From NCBI GenBank assembly GCA_964533495.1, contig CAZHJU010000003.1, forward strand, positions 1 to 64,000: DNA of 64,000 bases, read 5' to 3'. Made by a program: the position numbers and the translations under genes. The notes below the pieces were generated by a model. That model had not been told where the DNA came from. It saw nothing but the letters and a program-made list of their open reading frames with translations, and made no database searches. Positions 27,101 to 36,009 of this stretch are shown here, piece after piece; position 1 is the stretch's first letter; every line of letters starts with the position of its first letter. This DNA comes from Ga0077527 sp964533495. GTDB taxonomy: Bacteria; Pseudomonadota; Gammaproteobacteria; Burkholderiales; SG8-41.

Positions 27101-27185
27101 GGCAAGGTCCGTCTTTAAAGAGGCAGGATAGGCAGGCCGTCATGACGTGTCAACGCGCCATCCTGCGGTATCCTAGGCGCACGCC

Positions 27186-28757
27186 ATGCACAAAAAACCG
27201 TTGATCACGTTCGCGTCCTGCCTGCTCGCCCTCGCGCTGCTCGCCGCGCCTGCCGCTTCCGCCGCCGAACTGCGCATCGGCCTCTCCGGCGAGGTCAGTT
27301 CGCTCGACCCGCATCTGCTCGCTTCGCAGCCGAACCTCACCGTCGCCCGCCATGTCTTCGAGTCGCTGACCGACGTCGACGCGCAGACCCGGCTCATTCC
27401 CGGACTCGCCGAGCAATGGCGCGCGCTCGACGCTACCACCTGGGAATTCAGGCTGCGCCGCGGCGTGAAATTCCATGACGGCTCGGAGTTCACCGCCGAG
27501 GACGCGGTGTTTTCGCTGCAGCGCCCGCTGTCGATCAGGGGCAGCCCCGGCGGTTTCGCCGCCTATGTGCGCGCCGTCGAATCGGCGACCGCGGTCGACC
27601 GCCACACGCTGCGCGTCAGGACGAAATATCCGTACGGCGCCCTGCCCGAAGACATCAACTCGATCCTCATCGTCTCGAAAAAAGCCGCGCAGGATGCCGG
27701 CCCCGGGGATTTCGACTCGGGGCGCGCGATGATCGGCACCGGGCCTTACCGGTTCCTGCTCTACCAGCGCGGCGACCGGCTCGAACTCGCGCGCCACGAT
27801 CAGTGGTGGGGCAAGGCGCCGGCCTGGGACCGGGTCACGCTGCGCGTGATTCCCGCCGATCCCTCGCGCACCGCCGCGCTGCTCTCCGGCGAGCTCGACG
27901 CGATCGAGCACGTTCCTTCGGCGGATTTTAAAAATATCAATAAAAACAATAAGTTAAGAACAGTGCAAACCACCTCCTGGCGCACCATCCTGCTCCACCT
28001 CGACCAGCACCGCGCGCGGCCGCCGGGCGTCAGCGGTCCCGACGGCAAGCCGCTGGCGAGCAATCCCTTCATGGATCCGCGCGTGCGCCGCGCGATGTCG
28101 ATGGCGATTCACCGCGAAGCCATCGCCTCGCGCGTGATGGAAGGCCTGGCCGTGCCCGCGGCGAACATCGTGTCGCCGAGCGTCTTCGGCCACAACGCGG
28201 CGCTGAAGGCGGCACCCTACGATCCCGAAGGCGCAAAACGCCTGCTCGCCGAGGCCGGTTACCCGAAAGGCTTCCGCATCACGCTTGCCGGGCCCAACAA
28301 CCGCTACATCAACGACGAGCAGGTGCTGCAGACCGTCGCCCAACTGCTCTCGCGCGCCGGCATCCAGACCCGCGTCGAGGCCATGCCGATGTCGGCCTTT
28401 CTCGGCCGCGTGCGCAAGGAAGAAACCGCCGTGTCGCTGCTCGGCTGGGGCTCCTTCGCCGCCGACCTCGCGCTGCGTTCGCTGGTCGCGACACCGGATC
28501 CGGACAAGGGTCACGGCGCCTGGAACTGGGGCCGCTACGCCAATCCGAAAGTCGACGCGCTGATGGAACGCGCCCTCGGCAGCGTCGACCGCGCAAAACG
28601 CGAGGTGCTGGCGCGCGAAGCCAACACGCTGGCGATGCAGGACCTGGCCTTCATCCCGCTGCACCACCAGGTCGTCAGCTGGGCGATGCGCACCGGCCTC
28701 GCCTACGCGCCGCGCACCGACGAATTCACCTTCGCCCACCATTTCACGCCGCGCTGA
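27186..28757 (+). CDS. Peptide/nickel-type ABC transporter binding protein (SBP_bac_5)
   Basis: 523 residues. Signal peptide to ASAAE (~27), then SBP_bac_5: SLDPHLLASQPN, GLAEQWRALDATTWEFRLRRGVKFHDG, MIGTGPYRFL, SWRTILLHLDQ, RRAMSMAIHREAI. It binds peptides or related solutes in the periplasm and feeds DppB/C-like permeases downstream (6-bp gap). Residues ~247-258 (DFKNINKNNKLRT) are encoded by a run of very AT-rich codons including TTA and AGA, unlike the rest of the gene; this patch is motif site D. Confidence 0.92.
   Translation: MHKKPLITFASCLLALALLAAPAASAAELRIGLSGEVSSLDPHLLASQPNLTVARHVFESLTDVDAQTRLIPGLAEQWRALDATTWEFRLRRGVKFHDGSEFTAEDAVFSLQRPLSIRGSPGGFAAYVRAVESATAVDRHTLRVRTKYPYGALPEDINSILIVSKKAAQDAGPGDFDSGRAMIGTGPYRFLLYQRGDRLELARHDQWWGKAPAWDRVTLRVIPADPSRTAALLSGELDAIEHVPSADFKNINKNNKLRTVQTTSWRTILLHLDQHRARPPGVSGPDGKPLASNPFMDPRVRRAMSMAIHREAIASRVMEGLAVPAANIVSPSVFGHNAALKAAPYDPEGAKRLLAEAGYPKGFRITLAGPNNRYINDEQVLQTVAQLLSRAGIQTRVEAMPMSAFLGRVRKEETAVSLLGWGSFAADLALRSLVATPDPDKGHGAWNWGRYANPKVDALMERALGSVDRAKREVLAREANTLAMQDLAFIPLHHQVVSWAMRTGLAYAPRTDEFTFAHHFTPR
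27944..27956 (+). repeat. AT-rich IHF-like motif, site D (inside coding sequence)
   Basis: Core AAACAATAAGTTA within the binding-protein gene. It is a near-copy of intergenic site C, and codon-aligned with site B in the SET gene (AAA AAC ... TTA in both). Confidence 0.55.
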
Positions 28758-28763
28758 ACGGCG

Positions 28764-29738
28764 ATGCTGAGTTTCGCGCTCCGCCGCCTCGCCCAGAGCG
28801 CCGCCACGCTGTTCGTGATGTCGCTGCTGGTGTTTGCCGGGGTCTACGCGATCGGCAATCCGGCGGACATCCTGGTCAACCCGCAGGCCGACCAGGCGGA
28901 AATCGCGCGCCTCACCGCGCAACTCGGACTCGATCTGCCGCTGTGGCGGCAGTACCTGGTTTTCCTGCGGGGTGCCTTCGGCGGCGACCTCGGCAGCTCC
29001 TTCGTCGCTGGCGTGCCGGCGATCACGCTGATCCTCGAACGCCTGCCGGCGACGCTTGAGCTGGCGCTGCTGGCGATGCTGATCGCAGTGGCGCTCGGCG
29101 TGCCGCTGGGCCTGCTTGCCGGACTGAAACCGGAATCCCGGACCGGCCGCGCGATCATGGCCGGATCCATCCTCGGCTTCTCGCTGCCGACCTTCTGGGT
29201 CGGCCTGATGCTGATCCTGCTGTTCTCGGTGCAGCTCGGCTGGCTGCCGGCCACCGGCCGCGGCCCGACCGTCGATGTCCTCGGAATTCCGGTGAGTTTC
29301 CTCACTTGGGAAGGCCTGCGCCACCTGATTCTGCCGGCGACCAACCTTGCCCTCTTCAAGCTCGCGCTGCTGATCCGCCTGGTGCGCGCCGGCACGCGCG
29401 AGGCGATGCTGCAGGACTACGTGCGTTACGCCCGCGCCAAGGGCGTCGCCGAGCACGACGTGCTGCGCGTGCACGTGCTGCCCAACATCCTGATCCCGGT
29501 GGTAACCGTCGTCGGCCTCGAGTTCGGCTCGCTGGTCGCCTTCGCCGTGGTCACCGAAACCGTGTTCGCCTGGCCCGGCATGGGCAAGCTGCTGATCGAC
29601 TCCATCGGCCTGCTCGACCGGCCGGTGATCGTCGCCTACCTGCTGGTGACGGTGTGCCTGTTCATTCTCATCAACCTCGCGGTCGACCTGCTCTACGCGG
29701 CGCTCGACCCGCGCGTGCGCCCGGGCATCGCGCGATGA
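28764..29738 (+). CDS. Peptide ABC transporter permease, DppB type
   Basis: 324 residues. Type-I ABC permease: N-terminal helix LRRLAQSAATLFVMSLLVF, conserved loop, and coupling motif DYVRYARAKGVAEHDVLRVHVLPNILIPVV. Six predicted membrane helices. The ATGA overlap with the next gene indicates translational coupling. Confidence 0.92.
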   Translation: MLSFALRRLAQSAATLFVMSLLVFAGVYAIGNPADILVNPQADQAEIARLTAQLGLDLPLWRQYLVFLRGAFGGDLGSSFVAGVPAITLILERLPATLELALLAMLIAVALGVPLGLLAGLKPESRTGRAIMAGSILGFSLPTFWVGLMLILLFSVQLGWLPATGRGPTVDVLGIPVSFLTWEGLRHLILPATNLALFKLALLIRLVRAGTREAMLQDYVRYARAKGVAEHDVLRVHVLPNILIPVVTVVGLEFGSLVAFAVVTETVFAWPGMGKLLIDSIGLLDRPVIVAYLLVTVCLFILINLAVDLLYAALDPRVRPGIAR

Positions 29739-30622
29739 GCGCCGGCATCGCCGTGACCGCCCCCGCGCGCGAATTCGCCGCCGGTTTCGCGCGCGACCGC
29801 ATCGCGCTGGCGGCGCTCGCGGTGCTGGCCCTGCTGTTCGCCGCCGCGCTCGCCGCGCCCTGGCTGGCGCCGCAGGATCCCTACGACCTTGCCCGACTCG
29901 ACATTCTCGACGCGAGGCTCCCGCCCGGCTCGGCCGCCGCGGCGGGCCACACCTACTGGCTGGGCAGCGACGACCAGGGCCGCGACATGTGGTCGGCCAT
30001 CCTCCACGGCCTGCGCATCAGCCTCGGCGTCGGCCTGCTGTCGACGGCCCTCGCGCTGGGCATCGGCCTCGCCGTCGGCCTCGTTTCGGCGCGCGCCGGC
30101 GGCTGGATCGATGCGCTGGTCATGCGCCTGGTCGACCTCCAGCTGTCCTTTCCGTCGATTCTCGTCGCGTTGATCCTGCTCGCGCTGACCGGACAGGGCA
30201 TCGACCGCATCATCGCCGCGCTGGTGGTCGTGCAATGGGCCTATTATGCGCGCACCGTGCGCGGCGCGGCGCTGGTCGAACTGCGGAGGGAATACGTCGA
30301 TGCCGCCGTCTGCGCCGGCTACGGCGAGGCGCGCATCCTGTTCCGCCACGTGCTGCCCAACGTGCTGCCGCCGCTGATCGTCGTCGCCACCGTGCAGGTC
30401 GCCCACGCCATCGCGCTGGAAGCGACGCTCTCCTTCCTCGGCCTCGGCTTGCCGATCACCGAGCCTTCACTGGGCCTGCTGATCGCCAACGGCTACAACT
30501 ACCTGCTGGCGGGGCACTACTGGATCAGCCTGTTCCCCGGGCTCGCGCTGCTGCTGACGATCATGGCCATCAACCTGGTCGGCGACCGCCTGCGCGACGT
30601 GCTGAATCCGCGGCTGCAGTGA
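29735..30622 (+). CDS. Peptide ABC transporter permease, DppC type
   Basis: 295 residues. The OppC-like N-terminal segment (FARDRIALAALAVLALLFAAALAAPWLAPQDPY) and WLGSDDQGRDMWSAILHGLRIS are typical of the C permease; the coupling motif is EYVDAAVCAGYGEARILFRHVLPN. Starts at ATG 29735 inside the previous stop (ATGA). Normally two ATPase genes (dppD, dppF) follow; here the next gene is a convergent LysR regulator, so the ATPases must be elsewhere. Confidence 0.92.
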   Translation: MSAGIAVTAPAREFAAGFARDRIALAALAVLALLFAAALAAPWLAPQDPYDLARLDILDARLPPGSAAAAGHTYWLGSDDQGRDMWSAILHGLRISLGVGLLSTALALGIGLAVGLVSARAGGWIDALVMRLVDLQLSFPSILVALILLALTGQGIDRIIAALVVVQWAYYARTVRGAALVELRREYVDAAVCAGYGEARILFRHVLPNVLPPLIVVATVQVAHAIALEATLSFLGLGLPITEPSLGLLIANGYNYLLAGHYWISLFPGLALLLTIMAINLVGDRLRDVLNPRLQ

Positions 30623-30630
30623 AGGCCCGG

Positions 30631-31569
30631 TCAGGCCGTGAGCCGCGCCGCCGAGACGCGCAGGCACCGCATGAATGAACGCATCGCCGCCGACGGCGGC
30701 CTGTGCCGGCTCCAGGTGACGCCGATCGGTCGCTGGGGATCGGGCAGGCCCAGCGGCAACTGCGCCAGCAGGCCGGCCTCGATGTAATGCCGCGCGACCA
30801 CCTGCGACAGCAGGCCGATGGCCTCCGTCAGCTGCAGGTATCCGGTGATCACGTCGATGGACATGGTTTCCACGCAGCCGGCGGGCACGCCGAGGCCGTT
30901 CTTGTGGAACACGTTTTCCAGCGGCTCCCGCGCCAGAGAACCCACCGGCGGCAACACCCAGGGAAAACCGGCCAGTTCCTGCCAGTCCAGCCGCCGGCGC
31001 CGCGCCAGCGGATGCCGGGGACCCACGACCACCACATTGTGTCCCTCGTACAGCGTTTCTTCGGAGAAATCGCCCGAAGCATCGCGGCCCGTCAGCCGTC
31101 CGACGATCAGGTCCACGGTGCCGCGGCGCAGCTCGGGCAGCATGGATTCCATCGACCCCTCGTGCACGATGACAATGGTCTGCGGCGTTTTCTCCTTGAG
31201 CATGGCCAGCGCCCGGGGCAACAGGCCCGGCCGCATCGCCGGCAGCGCACCGACGGTGACCTTGCCGGAAGCTCCCGACTGCAGCGCATGCAGCTCGTCC
31301 CGCGCCTGCACCAGGCTCGCCAGCACCGCGCGCGCGTGCCGGATCAGGCATTCGCCGTAGGCGTTGGGCAAGACGCCCTTGGGCGTCCTTTCGAACAGTT
31401 TGAAGCCCAGCCCTTTTTCCAGCTCGCCCAGCGCCAGCGACACCGCCGGCTGCGTGACGTGCAGGCTCTGCGCAACCCGGCCCAGGTGCCGCAGGTCGTC
31501 CAGTGCCACCAGCATCCGGAAATGCCGCGGCTTCAGGTTGGCGCGTATGAACCAGTCCGGCTGTGCCAT
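30631..31569 (-). CDS. LysR-family transcriptional regulator
   Basis: 312 residues from MAQPDWFIR. N-terminal winged helix-turn-helix (~15-70; LGRVAQSLHVTQPAVSLALGELEKGLG), then a LysR substrate domain with two alpha/beta lobes (~95-300). It is divergent from the Bug-LVIVD pair, with a 20-bp palindrome between them; it probably senses a small acid and controls that pair. The alternative start at 31584 lacks a ribosome binding site, while the chosen ATG has GGGGGCGGG upstream. Confidence 0.9.
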   Translation of the reverse strand: MAQPDWFIRANLKPRHFRMLVALDDLRHLGRVAQSLHVTQPAVSLALGELEKGLGFKLFERTPKGVLPNAYGECLIRHARAVLASLVQARDELHALQSGASGKVTVGALPAMRPGLLPRALAMLKEKTPQTIVIVHEGSMESMLPELRRGTVDLIVGRLTGRDASGDFSEETLYEGHNVVVVGPRHPLARRRRLDWQELAGFPWVLPPVGSLAREPLENVFHKNGLGVPAGCVETMSIDVITGYLQLTEAIGLLSQVVARHYIEAGLLAQLPLGLPDPQRPIGVTWSRHRPPSAAMRSFMRCLRVSAARLTA

Positions 31570-31616
31570 GCGGCCCGCCCCCATTCGTAATCAATTCGAT
31601 CGGACAATCGGAAATA

Positions 31617-31636
31617 TCATAAGTATATTCTTATGA
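31617..31636. promoter_or_regulatory. Palindromic LysR-type operator
   Basis: Perfect inverted repeat TCATAAG, 6-bp spacer, CTTATGA in the divergent region between lysR and the Bug gene. It contains the T-N11-A pattern typical of LysR boxes. Confidence 0.7.
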
Positions 31637-31777
31637 AAATCCGGATTTTTCTGACTGTTCAGCTTATGTAATTTGCGACATCATTATTGACAGTCCCGGA
31701 CAGCCACGCGGCCAGGAACATCCGGGGCACCGCGGGCATCCGCTCCGGCAAAAAACGGAACGAGGAGAACCTTGATC

Positions 31778-32746
31778 ATGACACTCAGGCAAATCGCCGC
31801 GCTGGCGATTACCGGAACGCTGGCACTGTCGGCCAATGCGCAGGCGCAGGATTACCCGAACCGTCCGATCCGCATGATCGTCGCCGTGCCGCCCGGCGGG
31901 CCGGCGGACACGCTGGCGCGGCTGGTCGGTCCGCATCTCAACACCGGGCTGGGCCAGACCGTCGTCATCGACAACCGCCCAGGCGCCAACGGCGGCATCG
32001 CCTACGACATGGCCGCGCGCTCGGCTCCCGACGGCTATACCTTCGTGCTCGTTGCAGCCGGCGTGGCGATCAATCCCAGCCTCTACCCCAACGTGCCCTA
32101 CCATCCGGTCAAGGACTTCGCGCCGATCACGCTGGGCATCACCGTGCCCAACATCCTCGTCGTGCATCCTTCGGTGCCGGCCAGATCGGTCAAGGAACTG
32201 ATCGCCGAGATCAAGGCCAAAAACGGCGGCTTCGTGTTCGCCTCCGCCGGCAACGGCACCTCCGGCCACCTCGCGCTGGAGCAGTTCCGCCTGTCCACGG
32301 GCACCTCCTTCGTGCACGTGCCGTACAAGGGCGGCGCCCCGGCGCTGCAGGAAACACTGGCCGGTCAGACCCAGGCCCTGTTCAGCATCGCGCTCGCCGC
32401 GACGCCGCAGGTCAAGGCCGGCAAGGTGCGCGCGCTGGCGATCACCAGCGCCAAACGTTCGTCGGTGGCGCCCGAACTGCCGACCGTCGCGGAATCCGGA
32501 CTGCCGGGCTTCGAGGTCATCGGCTGGTTTGGCTGGCTCGCCCCGGCCCAAACCAGCAAGGCGATCGTCGCCCGCCTGAACCGGGAACTGGTCAAGGCAC
32601 TGGGCAACGCCGAAGTCAGGGAACGGCTGCTGAGCATGGCGACCGAGCCGGTGGGCGACAAGCCGGAGGAATTCGGCCGCTTCATCCGCAGCGAGCACGA
32701 GAAATGGGGCAAGGTCATCAAGGCCGCCAACATCAAACTGCAGTAA
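31778..32746 (+). CDS. Bug-family periplasmic solute-binding protein 2
   Basis: 322 residues from ATG 31778. GAGGAG lies 10 nt upstream; a TTG at 31772 is in frame but too close to it. Signal peptide to ANAQAQDYP (~23). Hallmarks: PIRMIVAVPPGGPADTLARL, VIDNRPGANGGIAYDMAA, HVPYKGGAPALQETLAGQTQ. The next gene, 35 bp on, encodes an LVIVD propeller protein; the divergent LysR and its palindrome suggest inducible expression. Ligand unknown. Confidence 0.92.
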   Translation: MTLRQIAALAITGTLALSANAQAQDYPNRPIRMIVAVPPGGPADTLARLVGPHLNTGLGQTVVIDNRPGANGGIAYDMAARSAPDGYTFVLVAAGVAINPSLYPNVPYHPVKDFAPITLGITVPNILVVHPSVPARSVKELIAEIKAKNGGFVFASAGNGTSGHLALEQFRLSTGTSFVHVPYKGGAPALQETLAGQTQALFSIALAATPQVKAGKVRALAITSAKRSSVAPELPTVAESGLPGFEVIGWFGWLAPAQTSKAIVARLNRELVKALGNAEVRERLLSMATEPVGDKPEEFGRFIRSEHEKWGKVIKAANIKLQ

Positions 32747-32781
32747 TATCCGGCTGCGGCAATCATTCGGAAAAACAGAAC

Positions 32782-34014
32782 ATGAGCAAATCCAAGGGCA
32801 TCCGCGAAGTCGCCTACGTCGACGTCCGCGCCGGCGGCGGCGACGGTCACCAGCACAACTGCAGCGCCGGCCTCGAACCGCTGTCCTTCACCGACTGCGC
32901 GGGCGGCGGCCAGGTGGTGGTCGAGCGCAACATCGCCTACGTCGGCAACATGCGCAACCCGCACGGCACGCTGATTTTCGACGTCAAGGATCCCAAACAT
33001 CCGAAATTCCTGTCCGAAATCAACATGCCGGAAGGCACCCATTCGCACAAGGTGCGGGTCTCGGGCGACATCATGCTGACCAACCGGGAGGTCCTGTCCC
33101 CGAAAAACGCGAAAGGCGAAGTGCCGCCCGGCGACTTCCGCGGCGGACTGGGCATCTACGATGTGTCGAATCCGGCGAAACCGAAACTGATCACGCTGTG
33201 GGAAACCGACGACAGGCCCGGCGTCGACTACGCGCGCGGCGTGCACCGCTTCGACTTCGACGGCCGCTATGCCTACATTTCACCGACAGTGGACGGCTAC
33301 CTCGGCAACATCGTGATGATCCTCGACCTCAAGGATCCGGCGAAACCCGAGGAGGTCGGCCGCTGGTGGATGCCCGGCCAGCACATCGCCGGCGGCGAAA
33401 AGCCGGCCTGGCGCGGCGCGGCGCACAAATGCCATCACCCGCTGCGCCACGGCAATCGGCTCTACACCAGCTACTGGCACGGCGGCTTCGTCATCCTCGA
33501 CATCGACGACATGACAAAACCGAAGTTCGTCTCCGGCCTCGACTGGAGCCCGCCCTTCCCCTGGCCGACGCACACCGCGCTGCGCATTCCCTTCAAGATC
33601 AAAAACCGCGATTTCCTGGTGGTCTCGGACGAGGACGTGGTGCGCCTGCCGGACTGTCCGCCGCACAACTCGGCCTTCCTGTGGATGGTGGACATCACCG
33701 ACGAGAAGCATCCGACCGTGATCTCCAGCTTCCAGCTTGAAGACATGCCGCCGGAGCAGCAGCCCTACGCCACCGGCTGCCACCAGCCCTGCGAGAAGGT
33801 CACCGGCACCGAAATCCCAGTCGCCTGGTTCGCCCACGGCCTGCGCATCGTCGACATCTCGAACCCGCACGCAATGAAGGAAGTCGCCTACTACGTGCCC
33901 GACGTGCCGCAGGGTTCCGACCGCGTGCAGAGCAACGACGTCACCGTCGACGACCGCGGCCTGCTCTACCTGCTCGACCGGGTGCGCGGACTGCACATCC
34001 TCGAGAGAACCTGA
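32782..34014 (+). CDS. LVIVD-repeat beta-propeller protein
   Basis: 410 residues, no signal peptide. Repeats of the LVIVD type are visible: RNPHGTLIFDVKDPKHPKFLSE, GGLGIYDVSNPAKPKLI, GNIVMILDLKDPAKPEEVG, GGFVILDIDDMTKPKFVSG, AHGLRIVDISNPHAMKEVAYY. These form a beta-propeller. Unusually rich in His/Cys clusters (HQHNCSAG, HKCHHPLRH, CHQPCEK, PDCPPH), which could bind metal. Biochemical role unknown; the coupling to a Bug gene and LysR suggests involvement in handling the same small molecule. Followed by a strong terminator. Confidence 0.8.
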   Translation: MSKSKGIREVAYVDVRAGGGDGHQHNCSAGLEPLSFTDCAGGGQVVVERNIAYVGNMRNPHGTLIFDVKDPKHPKFLSEINMPEGTHSHKVRVSGDIMLTNREVLSPKNAKGEVPPGDFRGGLGIYDVSNPAKPKLITLWETDDRPGVDYARGVHRFDFDGRYAYISPTVDGYLGNIVMILDLKDPAKPEEVGRWWMPGQHIAGGEKPAWRGAAHKCHHPLRHGNRLYTSYWHGGFVILDIDDMTKPKFVSGLDWSPPFPWPTHTALRIPFKIKNRDFLVVSDEDVVRLPDCPPHNSAFLWMVDITDEKHPTVISSFQLEDMPPEQQPYATGCHQPCEKVTGTEIPVAWFAHGLRIVDISNPHAMKEVAYYVPDVPQGSDRVQSNDVTVDDRGLLYLLDRVRGLHILERT

Positions 34015-34063
34015 GGATCGGGTGTCATTCAGGGTATGCGTGCTTCGGCCGAAGCGCATCAGG

Positions 34064-34104
34064 AAAATCCGGGGGAGTTCCGCAAGGGCTCCCCGGATTT
34101 TTTT
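34064..34104 (+). terminator. Intrinsic terminator after the LVIVD gene
   Basis: ATCCGGGG(G)AG / CTCCCCGGAT stem with one bulged G, followed by T7. A smaller perfect palindrome (GCTTCGGCCGAAGC, 34042-34055) lies just upstream. Confidence 0.9.
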
Positions 34105-34263
34105 CAAGGGCCGCCGGCTGATGGGATTCCGATTGCAAAATCCCCGGAATTCGGGATTGCAGAATGAATATTGTCTGCCCGGCATCCTGATTCCGCCTTT
34201 TTCCGCGACGGTTCTGCCGTCCCCTGTCACGATGCCGCAGGCAGCCGCAGAACTGACTGCCAT

Positions 34264-34277
34264 TTGATTCAGATCAA
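34264..34277. promoter_or_regulatory. FNR/ANR box
   Basis: TTGAT-TCAG-ATCAA, a perfect match to the FNR half-site consensus TTGAT-N4-ATCAA, centred 33 bp before the first ATG of the DksA-like gene. It indicates oxygen-responsive control. Confidence 0.75.
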
Positions 34278-34303
34278 GACATCCCGCCCGGGCACGCCGC
34301 ATC

Positions 34304-34708
34304 ATGCAGGACATGAACGCACTGACCGAAAAACAGCTCGCCTCCCTGAAAGACTGGATGGCCAGGCGCAAAAGCCATCTCCTGGATGAAATCCGCGACG
34401 TGCTCGCGCGTTCCGGCAAAGCGCATCATGCGGAACTCGTGGGCGGCGTCGGCGACATGGGCGACGAAGCCGCTGCCAGCCTGCTGCGCGACATATCGGA
34501 GGCCGAGGTCCTGCGGGATATCGGCGAGGTGCGCGACATCACCGCGGCAGAGCAGCGCATCGCAGACGGCCGCTACGGCCTGTGCATCGACTGCGGCGAG
34601 CGCGTACCCTACGAACGCCTGCAAGCCTATCCCAGCGCCAAGCGCTGCATGCCCTGCCAGCAGCACCGGGAAAAAACCCGCGCGCCCTCGAAATATACGG
34701 GGCGCTGA
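34304..34708 (+). CDS. DksA/TraR-type C4 zinc-finger protein
   Basis: 134 residues. Coiled-coil N-terminal half, then a C4 zinc finger (CIDC ~94-97, CMPC ~115-118). The acidic tip D51-M-G-D54-E-A resembles the DxxDxA motif with which DksA reaches the RNA polymerase active site through the secondary channel. It is shorter than DksA proper (~150). An FNR box lies upstream, so it is probably induced when oxygen is low. Start uncertain: ATG 34304 or 34313; if FNR acts at -41.5 the transcript would begin at 34312, favouring 34313 with almost no leader. Confidence 0.85.
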   Translation: MQDMNALTEKQLASLKDWMARRKSHLLDEIRDVLARSGKAHHAELVGGVGDMGDEAAASLLRDISEAEVLRDIGEVRDITAAEQRIADGRYGLCIDCGERVPYERLQAYPSAKRCMPCQQHREKTRAPSKYTGR

Positions 34709-34772
34709 TCCCGCCTGACACGCAGATCGCTGGCGGCCGCCGGGCAGCCGCCAGGCTTCCCGTGCAGACTCG

Positions 34773-35735
34773 TTATGGCTTGATCCCCGAAGCCCTGACC
34801 ACCTTGCCCCAGCGCTCGATCTCCTCCGCCAGCATTTTCCGGAAATACTCCGGCGACTCGGCGATCGGATCGGAGCCCATCTGCAGGATGCGGTTGCGGA
34901 AGTCCTCGCGCTGGGCCGCCTTCACGATGATCGAGTTCAGCGTGTCGACGATGGGCTGCGGCGTGCCGCGCGTCACCAGCACGCCGTACCAGGTCTGGGT
35001 GACGAAGCCCGGCAGGCCGCCCTCGATCATCGTCGGCACCTCCGGCATCAGGGTCGAGCGCTTCTCGCTGGTGATGCCGAGCACCCGGAAACGGTCGATC
35101 AGCGGCTGCGCGGCCGGGATGTTGCTGAAGGAAAACTCGACCTCGCCGCTTGCCAGCGCGGTCAGGGAAGGGCCGGTGCCCTTGTAGGGAACGTGCGTGA
35201 AGTCGCCCTTGATGAACAGCTTCAGCATCTCGCCCGACAGATGCTGGGTGCTGCCGCTGCCCGAGGACGAGTAATTCATCTTGCCCGGATTCTTTTTGAC
35301 CACGGCGATAAATTCCCTGACGGTCTTCGCCGGCACCGAGGGATGGGTCATCAGCAGGTTGGCGCTGGAAGAGAACACGGCGACCGGAATGAAGTCCTTG
35401 ACCGGGTCGTAGTTGAGTTTGGGATAGAGCGTCGCGTTGACGCCGAGCGCCGCCGAACTGAGGAACAGCGTGTAGCCGTCGGCCGGCTGGCGCACGATGA
35501 ATTCGGCGGCGATGTTCTGCGCCTGGCCGGCGCGGTTCTCGACGATGACCTGCTGGCCGAGCGCCTCCGCGATCCGCGGCGCGATCAGCCGGCCCATGAT
35601 GTCGCTGCCGCCGCCGGGTGCGTAACCGACGATCATGCGAATGGGTTTCGAGGGATATTTTGCATCCTGCGCCTGCGCCAAGCCGCCGCAGGCCAGCGCC
35701 GCGCCCAGCACGACGGAAATCATTCCACGGTTCAT
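34773..35735 (-). CDS. Bug-family periplasmic solute-binding protein 3
   Basis: 320 residues. Signal peptide to LAQAQDAKYP (~23). Hallmarks: KPIRMIVGYAPGGGSDIMGRL, VIVENRAGQAQNIAAEFIV (here Gln replaces the usual Gly run after GA), HVPYKGTGPSLTALASGEVE. Divergent from the next Bug gene across 274 bp. Convergent with the DksA-like gene. Ligand unknown. Confidence 0.92.
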   Translation of the reverse strand: MNRGMISVVLGAALACGGLAQAQDAKYPSKPIRMIVGYAPGGGSDIMGRLIAPRIAEALGQQVIVENRAGQAQNIAAEFIVRQPADGYTLFLSSAALGVNATLYPKLNYDPVKDFIPVAVFSSSANLLMTHPSVPAKTVREFIAVVKKNPGKMNYSSSGSGSTQHLSGEMLKLFIKGDFTHVPYKGTGPSLTALASGEVEFSFSNIPAAQPLIDRFRVLGITSEKRSTLMPEVPTMIEGGLPGFVTQTWYGVLVTRGTPQPIVDTLNSIIVKAAQREDFRNRILQMGSDPIAESPEYFRKMLAEEIERWGKVVRASGIKP

Positions 35736-35754
35736 GTCTTCCCCCTCCGGTTCG

Positions 35755-35767
35755 TAAGCGGTTGATT
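35755..35767 (-). repeat. AT-rich IHF-like motif, site G
   Basis: On the minus strand AATCAACCGCTTA, a full match to the E. coli IHF consensus WATCAA-N4-TTR, preceded by GCAATAAA. It lies 20 bp upstream of the Bug 3 start codon. Confidence 0.5.
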
Positions 35768-36009
35768 TTTATTGCTTGCCGTGGCGCAGCCGGAGTCCCG
35801 CGGAATCCGCCGGCCGTTGCCGCCACACGGTCATTATGATCCATGACGATGCCGCCGTCGCAGGCGGAATGCAAAAACTGCAAACCGCCATGCAAACCGT
35901 TTTCAAAAATCCATTCCGCAGTGTTTGACTGGCGAATGGCGGATATGGTCACATGAAGGCTGAAGCTGTAGTCGTCGCTCCCAATACAAAAAACCTGGAG
36001 GAGGTCGGT

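Noticed and set aside
31590..31610. IHF-like site AATCAATTCGATC before the Bug 2 gene
   Set aside because: The TTR half of the consensus is missing.
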